Assembly: GCF_005048155.1 (NCBI RefSeq)
Contig: NZ_SUMB01000009.1
Location: forward strand, 62,001-126,000
Source of the DNA: Streptomyces piniterrae
GTDB taxonomy: Bacteria; Actinomycetota; Actinomycetes; Streptomycetales; Streptomycetaceae
DNA: 64,000 nt
Reading direction: 5' to 3'
Below are positions 16,587-25,214 of this stretch, one piece after another (the stretch's first letter is position 1; each line of letters opens with the position of its first letter). The position numbers and the translations under genes are program-made. The notes beneath the pieces are model-generated. The model saw only the letters and a list, made by a program, of their open reading frames with translations. It ran no database searches and was not told the origin of the DNA.

Positions 16587-18992
16587 TCAGCTGGTGCCGG
16601 TGAGGTGCTCGGGGCGTACCGGCGTCTTGTTGAGCTCCAGCCCGGTCGCGTTCCGGATCGCCGCGAGGACGGCCGGAGTGGACGAGAGGGTCGGCGCCTC
16701 ACCGATGCCGCGCAGCCCGTAGGGAGCGTGGTCGTCGGCGAGTTCGAGCACATCGACCGGGATGGTCGGGGTGTCGAGAATCGTGGGAATCAGATAGTCC
16801 GTGAAGGACGGGTTGCGGACCTTCGCCGTCTTGGGGTCGACGATGATCTCTTCCATGACCGCCACGCCCAGGCCCTGGGTGGTACCACCCTGGATCTGGC
16901 CGACGACGGAGAGCGGGTTGAGGGCCTTGCCGACGTCCTGGGCGCAGGACAGCTCGATGACCTTGACCAGGCCGAGTTCGGTGTCCACCTCGACGACCGC
17001 GCGGTGCGCGGCGAACGAGTACTGGACATGGCCGTTGCCCTGACCCGTCACCAGGTCGAAGGCGTCGGTCGGGCGGTGGCGCCACTCGGCCTCGATCTCG
17101 ACGGCCTCGTCCTCCAGGACCTCGGCGATCGTGGTGAGGACCTCGCCGCCGTCGGTGACGACCTTGCCGCCCTCCAGGAGGAGTTCGGCCGTGGCCCACG
17201 CCGGGTGGTAGGAGCCGAACTTCCTGCGGCCGATCTCCAGGACCTTCTCCCGGACCAGTTCGCAGGAGTTCTTGACGGCGCCGCCGGTGACGTACGTCTG
17301 GCGGGACGCGGAGGTCGAACCGGCCGAGCCCACCTGGGTGTCGGCGGGGTGGATGGTCACCTGCTGCACGCCGAGCTCGGTGCGGGCGATCTGCGCATGG
17401 ACGGTGACACCGCCCTGGCCGACCTCCGCCATCGCGGTGTGCACGGTCGCGACGGGCTCGCCGTTGATGACCTCGATGCGCACCTTGGCGGTGGAGTAGT
17501 CGTCGAAGCCCTCGGAGAAGCCGACGTTCTTGATGCCGACCGCGTAGCCGACGCCGCGGACGACGCCCTCGCCGTGCGTGGTGTTGGACAGGCCGCCGGG
17601 CAGCTCGCGCACGTCGGCGTCGCCGTCGGCGACCTCCCACTGGCGCTCGGGCGGCAGCGGGCGGGACTTGACGCGGCGCAGGATCTCCGCGACCGGGGCC
17701 GGGGAGTCGACCGGCTGCCCGGTCGGCATGATCGTGCCCTGCTCCATCGCGTTGAGCTGACGGAACTCGACCCGGTCCAGGCCCAGCTTGTCGGCCAGCT
17801 TGTCCATCTGCGCCTCGTAGGCGAAGCACGCCTGGACCGCGCCGAAGCCGCGCATCGCGCCGCACGGCGGGTTGTTGGTGTAGAGGGCGATCGCCTCGAT
17901 GTCGACGTCGTCGACGACGTACGGGCCGACCGACAGGGACGAGGCGTTGCCGACGACCGCCGGGGAGGCGGACGCGTAGGCGCCGCCGTCCAGGACGATC
18001 TTGCACTTCATGTGCGTGAGCTTGCCGTCCTTGGTGGCGCCGTGCTCGTAGTAGAGCTTCGCCGGGTGCCGGTGGACGTGTCCGAAGAAGGACTCGAACC
18101 GGTTGTAGACGATCTTGACGGGCTTGCCGGTGCGCAGCGCCAGCAGGCACGCGTGGATCTGCATCGAGATGTCCTCGCGGCCGCCGAAGGCACCGCCGAC
18201 GCCGGAGAGCGTCATGCGCACCTTCTCCTCGGGCAGGCCGAGGACCGGGGCGATCTGCTTGAGGTCCGAGTGCAGCCACTGGGTGGCCACGTACAGGTCG
18301 ACGCCGCCGTCCTCGCCCGGTACGGCGAGGCCGGACTCCGGGCCGAGGAAGGCCTGGTCCTGCATGCCGAAGGTGTACTCGCCCTTGACGATGACATCGG
18401 CCTTCTTGGCGGCCTCGTCGGCGTCGCCGCGGATGATCGGCTGGCGGTGCACGATGTTGGGGTGCGGGACATGGCCGATGTGGTGGTCGTCGCGGCCCTC
18501 GTGCACGAGTACGGCGTCGGGAGCGGTCGCCGAGGCCTCATCGGTGATGAGGGGCAGCTCCTTGTACTCGATCTTGATCTTGGCGGCGGCGCGGCGCGCG
18601 GTCTCCGGGTGGTCGGCGGCCACGAGGGCGACCGGCTCACCGTGGTGGCGGACCTTGCCGTGCGCCAGGACCGGGGTGTCCTGGATCTCCAGGCCGTAGT
18701 TCTTCACCTCGGCCGGGAGGTCGTCGTAGGTCAGGACCGCGTAGACGCCGGCCATGGCCAGGGCCTCGGAGGTGTCGATGGACACGATCTCGGCATGCGC
18801 GACGGTGGAGCGCAGCGTCTGCCCCCACAGCATGTCCTCGTGCCACATGTCCGAGGAGTAGGCGAACTCGCCGGTGACCTTCAGGGTGCCGTCGGGGCGC
18901 AGCGTCGACTCGCCGATGCCGCCCTTGGTCTGCGAACCCTGGGTGACGTTGGTGGGGACCCCCGCGGGGGAAGGTGCAGTGGTGCCAGCCAT
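16587..18992 (-). CDS. Xanthine dehydrogenase, molybdopterin-binding subunit
   Basis: 801 residues. Contains the aldehyde oxidase/xanthine dehydrogenase hammerhead domain (about residues 30-150) and the two Mo-cofactor domains, with GVGGAFGGRED, PPCGAMRGFGAVQACFAYE, EVGQGGVTVHAQIARTELG and, near the end, the catalytic-glutamate region GLRGIGEAPTLSSTPAVLAAI. It oxidises hypoxanthine and xanthine to uric acid at the Mo centre. The start ATG 18992 (MAGTTAP) lies directly after the 2Fe-2S subunit stop (18995), so the subunits are translationally coupled. Upstream in-frame codons belong to that gene. The order FAD, 2Fe-2S, Mo subunit is that of a split bacterial enzyme. Confidence 0.93.
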   Translation of the reverse strand: MAGTTAPSPAGVPTNVTQGSQTKGGIGESTLRPDGTLKVTGEFAYSSDMWHEDMLWGQTLRSTVAHAEIVSIDTSEALAMAGVYAVLTYDDLPAEVKNYGLEIQDTPVLAHGKVRHHGEPVALVAADHPETARRAAAKIKIEYKELPLITDEASATAPDAVLVHEGRDDHHIGHVPHPNIVHRQPIIRGDADEAAKKADVIVKGEYTFGMQDQAFLGPESGLAVPGEDGGVDLYVATQWLHSDLKQIAPVLGLPEEKVRMTLSGVGGAFGGREDISMQIHACLLALRTGKPVKIVYNRFESFFGHVHRHPAKLYYEHGATKDGKLTHMKCKIVLDGGAYASASPAVVGNASSLSVGPYVVDDVDIEAIALYTNNPPCGAMRGFGAVQACFAYEAQMDKLADKLGLDRVEFRQLNAMEQGTIMPTGQPVDSPAPVAEILRRVKSRPLPPERQWEVADGDADVRELPGGLSNTTHGEGVVRGVGYAVGIKNVGFSEGFDDYSTAKVRIEVINGEPVATVHTAMAEVGQGGVTVHAQIARTELGVQQVTIHPADTQVGSAGSTSASRQTYVTGGAVKNSCELVREKVLEIGRRKFGSYHPAWATAELLLEGGKVVTDGGEVLTTIAEVLEDEAVEIEAEWRHRPTDAFDLVTGQGNGHVQYSFAAHRAVVEVDTELGLVKVIELSCAQDVGKALNPLSVVGQIQGGTTQGLGVAVMEEIIVDPKTAKVRNPSFTDYLIPTILDTPTIPVDVLELADDHAPYGLRGIGEAPTLSSTPAVLAAIRNATGLELNKTPVRPEHLTGTS

Positions 18993-18994
18993 GA

Positions 18995-19579
18995 TCAGAC
19001 CGCCTCTCCCTCGCGGGCCGCAGCCAGGCGGACCGCGTCGAGGATCTTCTCGTAACCGGTGCAGCGGCAGAGGTTGCCGGAGAGCGCCTCGCGGATGTCG
19101 GCGTCCGACGGCTCGCTGTTGCGCTCCAGGAGCTCGTCGGCTGCGACCAGGAGACCCGGGGTGCAGAAGCCGCACTGGACGGCGCCCGCGTCGATGAACG
19201 CCTGCTGGATCGGCGAGAGTTGGGTGCCCTCGCCGGTCTGCGAGTCGGCCGGCCGCGCTTCCCACTGCTTGGCGGCGTCCAGGCTCGTGCCACAGGCGCC
19301 GGTGCCGCAGCCGCCGTGCTCGGCGCGCTGCTTGGCGTAGTCCGCCAGGCCCTCGACGGTCACCACGTCACGGCCCTCGACCTGGCCGGCCGCGACCAGG
19401 CAGGAGCAGACCGGCACACCGTCGAGACGGACCGTGCAGGAACCGCATTCGCCCTGCTCACAGGCGTTCTTCGAGCCCGGCAGGCCCATCCGCTCGCGGA
19501 GGACGTACAGCAGGCTCTCGCCTTCCCAGACGTCGTCGGCCTGCTGCTCGCGGCCGTTGACGGTGAAGTTCACGCGCAC
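18995..19579 (-). CDS. Xanthine dehydrogenase, 2Fe-2S subunit
   Basis: 194 residues. First cluster ligands Cys40, Cys45, Cys48 and Cys60 (ACEQGECGSCTV, then VCSC). Second cluster ligands Cys136, Cys139, Cys171 and Cys173 (CGFCTPG and CRCTGYE). It passes electrons from the Mo centre to FAD. Oddity: the linker between the two clusters is longer than in typical ~160-residue subunits and carries a GGCGTGACGTS segment with two extra cysteines (Cys91, Cys96). Its start overlaps the stop of the FAD subunit gene by 10 nt. Confidence 0.93.
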   Translation of the reverse strand: MRVNFTVNGREQQADDVWEGESLLYVLRERMGLPGSKNACEQGECGSCTVRLDGVPVCSCLVAAGQVEGRDVVTVEGLADYAKQRAEHGGCGTGACGTSLDAAKQWEARPADSQTGEGTQLSPIQQAFIDAGAVQCGFCTPGLLVAADELLERNSEPSDADIREALSGNLCRCTGYEKILDAVRLAAAREGEAV

Positions 19580-20457
19580 TGTGCGCTCCTCTCATTGCCG
19601 CGGTAGGACTCCCAGGTCCAGCCGAGGGTGCGGCGCGCCATGATGCCGACGGCGTGCCGGCGGTACTTGGCGCTGCCGCGCACATCGTCGATCGGGTTGC
19701 AGGCACCGGAGGCCAGCTGCGCGAACTGCTTCGCGACGGACGGCGGGATGGGGGCGCCGGACTCCCAGAAGCCGCCCTCCTCCAGTGCCGCGGTGAGGAA
19801 GTCCTCGGCCTCGCGGGCCCGTACGGGGGTGGGCGCGGCGGAGCCGATGCCGGTGCGTACGGTCCGGGTCTCGGGGTGCAGCGCGATGCCGAACGCGCAC
19901 ACCGCGATGACCATGGCGTTGCGGGTGCCGACCTTGGAGAACTGCTGCGGGCCGTCCGCCTTGGGCAGGTGCACCGCGCGGATCAGCTCGTCGGGCTCCA
20001 TCGCGTTGCGCTTGACGCCGACGTAGAAGTCGTCGATCGGGATCATGCGGACGCCGCGCACCGACTCGACCTCGACCTCGCAGCCCGAGGAGAGCAGCGC
20101 GGGGTGCGCGTCGCCGGCCGGGGAGGCGGTGCCGAGGTTGCCGCCGACGCCGCCGCGGTTGCGGATCTGCGGGGAGGCGACGGTGTGCGAGGCGAGTGCC
20201 AGGCCAGGCAGCTCGGTCCGCAGGTTCTCCATGATCTTGGTGTAGGAAACGGAGGCGCCCAGGCGAACGGTCTTCTCCCCGACCTCCCACTCGCTCAGGT
20301 CACCGATACGGTTCAGGTCGAGCAGGTACTCGGGGCGGCGGTGGTCGAAGTTGATCTCGACCATCACATCCGTGCCGCCCGCGATGGGCACAGCGGTGGG
20401 GTGCTCGGCCTTAGCGGCGAGCGCCTCCTCCCAGCTGGCGGGGCGAAGGAAGTCCAT
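19570..20457 (-). CDS. Xanthine dehydrogenase, FAD-binding subunit
   Basis: 295 residues of the CO dehydrogenase flavoprotein/XdhB FAD family: MDFLRPASWEEALAA at the start, the pyrophosphate-binding PIAGGTDVMVEI (about residues 24-35), and the second FAD motif IRNRGGVGGNLGTASPAGD (about 98-116). It takes electrons from the 2Fe-2S subunit and passes them to NAD+ or another acceptor. It is the first gene of the operon and lies divergent from the PucR regulator, 260 bp away. Confidence 0.93.
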   Translation of the reverse strand: MDFLRPASWEEALAAKAEHPTAVPIAGGTDVMVEINFDHRRPEYLLDLNRIGDLSEWEVGEKTVRLGASVSYTKIMENLRTELPGLALASHTVASPQIRNRGGVGGNLGTASPAGDAHPALLSSGCEVEVESVRGVRMIPIDDFYVGVKRNAMEPDELIRAVHLPKADGPQQFSKVGTRNAMVIAVCAFGIALHPETRTVRTGIGSAAPTPVRAREAEDFLTAALEEGGFWESGAPIPPSVAKQFAQLASGACNPIDDVRGSAKYRRHAVGIMARRTLGWTWESYRGNERSAQCA

Positions 20458-20717
20458 GGGTGGCCTCTTCTACGAATCGGTCGTTCGCTGCTCATGGTGA
20501 GGACCTCGGGTCCTTGTCGCCATCGAGCCGTTCATGTCTTGTTAACGCGGTTGGGCTTAGTGAACGCGCCCACAGCCCACCCGGTGCAGTCACCGAAACC
20601 ATGAAGCGGTTGGCTGGCCAAGGCCCCCGTCTTGTAGATTCGAACGAAAGACGAGGTCCCGAAACCTCGCGGCATTCCACCGGCAACACCAGACAGCAAA
20701 GATCGGCGGGCGAGGAC
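20458..20717. promoter_or_regulatory. Divergent promoter region between xdh operon and pucR-type gene
   Basis: A 260-bp spacer between the divergent FAD-subunit and PucR-type genes, with a local AT-rich patch (CTTGTTAACGCGG near 20539). It is the natural site for control of purine catabolism. I could not pick a certain operator. Confidence 0.5.
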
Positions 20718-22382
20718 ATGCGGCTCCGCGCACTCCTGGAAACGAACACCCTCGGCCTGCGGCTCCTCGGGGGCGAGGAAGAGCTGGACCGCACCGTACG
20801 CGGCGTGATGACCACCGACCTGCGCGACCCCAGCCGATATCTGTCCGGCGGCGAGCTGGTGCTGACCGGCCTGGCCTGGCGGCGCGAGCCGGAGGACTCC
20901 GAGCGGTTCGTCCGCATCCTGGCCTCCGCCGGCGTCGCCGGGCTCGCGGCCGGCGAGGCGGAGCTGGGCGCCATCCCCGACGACCTGGTGCAGGCGTGCT
21001 CCCGCCACCGGCTGCCGCTGTTCTCGGTCGACGAGGACGTCTCGTTCGCGTCCATCACCGAGCATGTCGTCCGCCAGGTCTCCAGCGAGCGGGCCGGTGA
21101 CCTGGCCGCCGTGGTGGACCGGCACCGGCGGCTGATGACGTCGGGGCCCGCCGGCGGCGGCCCGGAGGTCGTCCTGGACCTGCTCGGCTCCGACCTGGAC
21201 CTACGGGCCTGGGTGCTCTCCCCCACCGGACGGCAGATCGCCGGCTCGACGCTGGCCGGCTCCGGGCCCGAGCTGCCCGGCGAGCTGGCGGCCCGGCTCG
21301 CGGGCGAGCACCTGGCCGCCGCCCGTACGGGCCGCCGCGGCCCCCACCGCGTGACCCTGGCCAATGCCACCTACTCCCTCTTCCCGATCCGCTACGACGG
21401 CCGTGATCTGCGCGAGACGCTGCTCTCGGACTGGCTGCTGGCCGTCGAGGCGGACGCCGGCGACTGGTCGGAGGAGCGCCTCGACCTGCTGAACGGCGTC
21501 ACCCAGCTGATCGCGGTCGAACGCGACCGGCGCGATGCCGCGCGTACGGTGCGCCGGCGGCTCGCCCAGGAGGTGCTGGAGCTCGTACAGACCGGCGCGC
21601 CGCCCGCCGAGATCGCGGCCCGTCTGCGGGTGGCGGCCCCAGTGCTGCTGCCCGGTCTGGGCACCGCCCCGCACTGGCAGATCGTGGTGGCCCGGGTCGA
21701 GTGGGAGGGCGGCGACGTGGCCGGCGGCCCGGTGGCGCAGTCCCTCCTGGAGGAGGTGCTGGTCGACCCCGGCACGTTCGGCCCGGAACCGTCCGACCGG
21801 ATCGCCGTGGCGCACACCGGCGACGAGGCGGTGGCGCTGGTGCCGCTGCCCGCCGTCCCCGACGAGTCCGGGGAGCCCGCGGTGGCCGGCCTGCACGCCG
21901 ACGATCTGCTCACCGCCATCCAGGCCCCGCTGGGCCGCGGCCTGGACGGCGACGGCCGGCTGACGGTCGGCGTCAGCGCCTCCGTGCATTCGGCGGAGGG
22001 GCTGCGCGGCGCTCTGGAGGAGGCCCGGCACGCCCGCCGGGTCGCCGCCGCCCGCCCCGGCCGGGTCTGCGCGGCCGGTCACGAGGAGCTCGCCTCGCAC
22101 GTCCTGCTGCTGCCCTTCGTCCCGGACGACGTCCGCCGCGCCTTCACCGCCCGTCTCCTGGACCCGCTGCGCGACTACGACCGCAGGCACCGCGCCGAGC
22201 TGATCCCGACGCTGGAGGCGTTCCTGGACTGCGACGGCTCCTGGACCCGCTGCGCCACCCGCCTCCACCTGCACGTGAACACGCTCCGTTACCGCGTGGG
22301 CCGTATCGAGCAGCTCACCAGCCGCGATCTGTCCCGCCTGGAGGACAAGCTCGACTTCTTCCTGGCGCTGCGGATGAGCTGA
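20718..22382 (+). CDS. PucR-family purine catabolism regulator
   Basis: 554 residues. N-terminal PucR domain (MRLRALLETNTLGLRLLGGEEELDRTV onward, residues 1-120, with SRYLSGGELVLTGLAW), a GGDEF-like middle, and the C-terminal PucR HTH (FLDCDGSWTRCATRLHLHVNTLRYRVGRIEQLT, about 500-535). PucR in Bacillus controls purine degradation genes. Here it is divergent from xanthine dehydrogenase, so control of the xdh, permease and xdhC genes is likely. ATG 20718 with CGAGGA 5 nt upstream is chosen; the longer frame back to 20460 runs through the promoter region. A strong terminator follows. Confidence 0.9.
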   Translation: MRLRALLETNTLGLRLLGGEEELDRTVRGVMTTDLRDPSRYLSGGELVLTGLAWRREPEDSERFVRILASAGVAGLAAGEAELGAIPDDLVQACSRHRLPLFSVDEDVSFASITEHVVRQVSSERAGDLAAVVDRHRRLMTSGPAGGGPEVVLDLLGSDLDLRAWVLSPTGRQIAGSTLAGSGPELPGELAARLAGEHLAAARTGRRGPHRVTLANATYSLFPIRYDGRDLRETLLSDWLLAVEADAGDWSEERLDLLNGVTQLIAVERDRRDAARTVRRRLAQEVLELVQTGAPPAEIAARLRVAAPVLLPGLGTAPHWQIVVARVEWEGGDVAGGPVAQSLLEEVLVDPGTFGPEPSDRIAVAHTGDEAVALVPLPAVPDESGEPAVAGLHADDLLTAIQAPLGRGLDGDGRLTVGVSASVHSAEGLRGALEEARHARRVAAARPGRVCAAGHEELASHVLLLPFVPDDVRRAFTARLLDPLRDYDRRHRAELIPTLEAFLDCDGSWTRCATRLHLHVNTLRYRVGRIEQLTSRDLSRLEDKLDFFLALRMS

Positions 22383-22383
22383 G

Positions 22384-22411
22384 CCCGCTGTTGGATCCCT
22401 CCAACAGCGGG
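22384..22411 (+). terminator. Terminator after the pucR-type gene
   Basis: Perfect 12-bp arms CCCGCTGTTGGA (22384-22395) and TCCAACAGCGGG (22400-22411) with loop TCCC, starting 1 nt after the stop codon. Confidence 0.85.
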
Positions 22412-22717
22412 GTCCGGGTCTTGTGCCCGCGGAGGGAACAAGAGCCGGCACCGACCCGCGGACCGGGTGAGGACCCGACGGACCGAAACCGCCATTCGGG
22501 GTAACTCGTTTGGGCGTCATCGCGTCAACGGCGTTCCGGCGTACGGCGGGCGGGCCGTGCCGCAGCGGGGCCGATCAGGGCCGTTCCGCCGTGTGCAGGC
22601 CCCCTGTTGGCGATTGTGAAATCATTCACCCACCCCCTTGGCCGCACTACGGAATTCGTGCTGAGATTCGCCCACTGCATCCAGTTCCAGCTCAATGGCG
22701 CGCTCGGGGAGGGCAAT

Positions 22718-23650
22718 GTGGCGGATACCGCCATGTCAGGGTCCGCGGATTCCGCGGACTCCGTTAGGTCCGCGGAATCGGGATCGAACCCGGTGTCGGA
22801 CCCGGTATCGGACCCGGTGTCAGATCGCAGGTGGGTGCCGGGGCCGGCATCCGCACCAGGGGTACCGGCAGTCAGAACGCTCGAAACGGTCGAGAGGAAC
22901 GTCCACGGGGACGATCCCCTCGACCGTGCCGTTTGGCGGCTGCGATCCCGCGGCTGCTGGAACGACGCAGCCGCGCTGCTGGAACCGCACTCCGTCCATC
23001 ACGCCCCCTCCGCGCTGCGCCGGGCGGCCCTCCTGGTGGAGCGCTGCATGTTCACGGCAACCGGATGGGCCGAGGCCGAGGACGCGCTGCGCGGCGCCGA
23101 GGCGCTCGCGAGCGACGACGACGAGCGGGGCGGCGCGGCCTGCGAACGGGGCCATCTGGCGTACGCCGCCACGGTCCTGGGCGTACGCGACCGGGCCGAC
23201 GAGGCGCGCTCGGCGCTCGGCCGGGCCGCCGCGCTGCTCGCCCCGACGGCGGCGGGGCGTCCGCTGCTGGACTTCCGGCGCGGGCTGATGGCCGAGCATG
23301 TCGCCGACAGCCCGGACTCCGCGCGCGCCGCCTACCGGCGCGCGCACGCGGGCGCCACCGTCCAGGGCGACACTCTGCTGCTGTCCTTCACCTGGCGTCA
23401 TCTGGCCGGACTCGCCCTGCGCGACGGCGAGTTGGCGGAGGCCCGGCACGGTTTCTCCGAGTCGCTGCGGATCCGCGAGGAGCTGGGATTCCTGGTCGGT
23501 ACGGCACCGGCGCTCGCGGCGCTGGCGGACGCCGCCCCGGATGCCGAGGCGCACCGGCTGCGCACCGAGGCCGCCCGGCTGTTTCGCCTCATGGGCGGGG
23601 TGCCCACCTGGCTGGCGGAGCATCTCCCGCCGGATCCGGTGGACTCGTAG
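22718..23650 (+). CDS. TPR-like helical repeat protein of unknown function
   Basis: 310 residues from GTG 22718, which has GGGGAGGG 4 nt upstream; the ORF is open further upstream but without a ribosome binding site. The N-terminal 50 residues are low-complexity (SADSADSVRSAES, then PVSD repeats). From about residue 75 the protein is alpha-helical and Ala/Arg/Leu-rich with a TPR-like periodicity (AAYRRAHAGATVQGDTLLLS, ARHGFSESLRIREELG). No catalytic motif is seen. Similar short tetratricopeptide proteins are common in Streptomyces. It is monocistronic. Confidence 0.7.
   Translation: MADTAMSGSADSADSVRSAESGSNPVSDPVSDPVSDRRWVPGPASAPGVPAVRTLETVERNVHGDDPLDRAVWRLRSRGCWNDAAALLEPHSVHHAPSALRRAALLVERCMFTATGWAEAEDALRGAEALASDDDERGGAACERGHLAYAATVLGVRDRADEARSALGRAAALLAPTAAGRPLLDFRRGLMAEHVADSPDSARAAYRRAHAGATVQGDTLLLSFTWRHLAGLALRDGELAEARHGFSESLRIREELGFLVGTAPALAALADAAPDAEAHRLRTEAARLFRLMGGVPTWLAEHLPPDPVDS
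22789..22824. repeat. In-frame 12-bp tandem repeats (PVSD)3
   Basis: Three units of CCCGGTGTCGGA (22789-22800, 22801-22812, 22813-22824, with one or two changes) encode PVSD repeats near the N-terminus of the TPR-like protein. Just upstream, TCCGCGGA recurs three times (22742-22775). Confidence 0.85.
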
Positions 23651-24292
23651 CGAGCGCACGTCGGACGGTCCACGCGGCGGGCACCCGTCGGCGTGTACGG
23701 GCAGCTCGCACCGCCCAGTGGATGTCACCCGATTGGCGTCATCCGGTGGACCGTCACCCGGTGCTCATCGACCCGCCCGCCAAGGACCGCGCCGGGCGGT
23801 GCGTCCGGGTCTTGTAGGGGGTGCGAAGGAACACGGTAAAGATCACGCAGGAAGGGTGTAGGGGTCGCGAACAAAGATCCGAGCCCGTCCCGTCAAGCCC
23901 TCGTCGTCGGCCATGCCGTTCCCGGCACCGATTGGCCGAATTCATACGCAACGGTGCGCGGTTCGGCCGGGACGCGGCGGCGACGGGGGCGGGTCGCCGG
24001 AGTCGGATCCGGCGGCCCGTCGGACGGTCGCTGGCAGCGACCCCATCAGCCGGTATCCGGACGCCACCGGTCCCCACCTGCCCGGACCCTGCCGCCTCCG
24101 CCTCGCGACGACGAGCGGGGTGAACCGCGAGGTGAGAAGATCGGGGAATGACGCGGGACCGGTGCGCCACACCGTGCCCCATGCGCCCCGAGAATGGCCG
24201 CAAGTCGCACTGTAAGGCGGTGCCGGGGCCTGGATGCTGGTCCGGGACCAGCTGACTCCCTACCCTCTGGCAGCCTTTCAGGAGGCCCATCC
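23651..24292. other. Gene-free stretch
   Basis: About 640 bp with no frame that looks coding. It holds an exact 18-bp copy (23838-23855) of the segment upstream of the cupin gene (5473-5490), and a perfect palindrome at 24237-24251. The right end is the promoter and ribosome binding site region of the methyltransferase. Confidence 0.5.
24237..24251. promoter_or_regulatory. FadR/GntR-like palindrome upstream of the methyltransferase
   Basis: CTGGTCC-G-GGACCAG, perfect 7-bp arms. It resembles the core of operators used by GntR-superfamily regulators of the FadR type (CTGGTCGGACCAG). A FadR-type GntR gene lies just beyond the methyltransferase (25215-26009), so it is a candidate regulator. Confidence 0.45.
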
Positions 24293-25168
24293 GTGGCAGC
24301 AGGAGCGATCAACACCACCGCTGGAAACGACTGGGGCAAGGCAGATTTCGAGGCGATCTACAACTGCCCTGATCCCCGTCGGTACTTCACCACTCTGCAA
24401 CCCCTGGACTATCAGATTCCGCACCACGGCCAAGCGGTGTTCCGTGCCGTGGCCGAGGTGCTGCGACGACGGCGGCCGGACCGTACGCCACTCAACGTCG
24501 TCGACCTCTGCTGCTCATACGGGGTCAACGCCGCGCTGCTCAACTGCCGGCTGGACCTCAACGATCTCTACCGCCGGTACGCGGGGCACAGCCTCACCGT
24601 GCCACCGACGCATGAGCTGGCCCGCGAGGACAGTACGTTCTTCGCCACCCGGCGACTTCCCGAAGCGGCGCGTGTCATAGGTCTGGACGCGGCGGAGAAC
24701 GCGGTCGACTACGCGCAGCGGATCGGTCTGCTGGAGCGCGGCTTCGCGGAGAACCTGGAGTTCGACGAGCCCAGCCCGGCGCTGCGCCAGGCGCTGGCCG
24801 GCACCGACCTCATCACCGTCACGGGCGGCGTCGGCTACATCACCGAGCGGACCTTCGGCCGGCTCTTCGACTGCATGGCGGAGCCGCCCTGGGTCGCCGC
24901 GTTCGTGCTGCGGACGGTGTCCTACCAGCCGGTCTCGGCGCTGCTCGCCCGCGCGGGCCTGGTCACGGAGAAGCTCACCACCAGGACGTTCCGGCAGCGG
25001 CGGTTCGCCGACGGAGACGAGCGGCGGGCGGCGTTCGCGGCGCTGGCCGCGCGTGGTCTGTCCACCGCGGGCAAGGAGTCGGACGGCTTCTACCACGCGG
25101 AGCTGTATCTGTCCCGGCCCGCCGCCGATGTCGCGGCGCTGCCGCTGACGGAGCTGCTGCCCGGCTGA
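24293..25168 (+). CDS. SAM-dependent class I methyltransferase
   Basis: 291 residues from GTG 24293, preceded by GGAGG at 24280-24284. Motif I of Rossmann-type methyltransferases is seen as NVVDLCCSYGVNAALL (about residue 65-80), followed by motif II-like ARVIGLDAAENAVDYAQ and a motif IV-like DLITVTGGVGYI. The usual glycine-rich loop is modified (Cys-Cys-Ser-Tyr-Gly). Substrate unknown; it does not look like the GPP C2-methyltransferase of 2-methylisoborneol synthesis. It is monocistronic, convergent with the GntR gene, and preceded by a FadR-like palindrome. Confidence 0.75.
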   Translation: MAAGAINTTAGNDWGKADFEAIYNCPDPRRYFTTLQPLDYQIPHHGQAVFRAVAEVLRRRRPDRTPLNVVDLCCSYGVNAALLNCRLDLNDLYRRYAGHSLTVPPTHELAREDSTFFATRRLPEAARVIGLDAAENAVDYAQRIGLLERGFAENLEFDEPSPALRQALAGTDLITVTGGVGYITERTFGRLFDCMAEPPWVAAFVLRTVSYQPVSALLARAGLVTEKLTTRTFRQRRFADGDERRAAFAALAARGLSTAGKESDGFYHAELYLSRPAADVAALPLTELLPG

Positions 25169-25214
25169 GCCGGGGCCGCCGCGTCCGGGGCCGTCCGGTG
25201 GCGCCCGGGAGGGG

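Noticed and set aside
24293..25168. GPP C2-methyltransferase for 2-MIB synthesis
   Set aside because: The SAM motif and overall sequence do not resemble that family, and it lies 26 kb from the cyclase.
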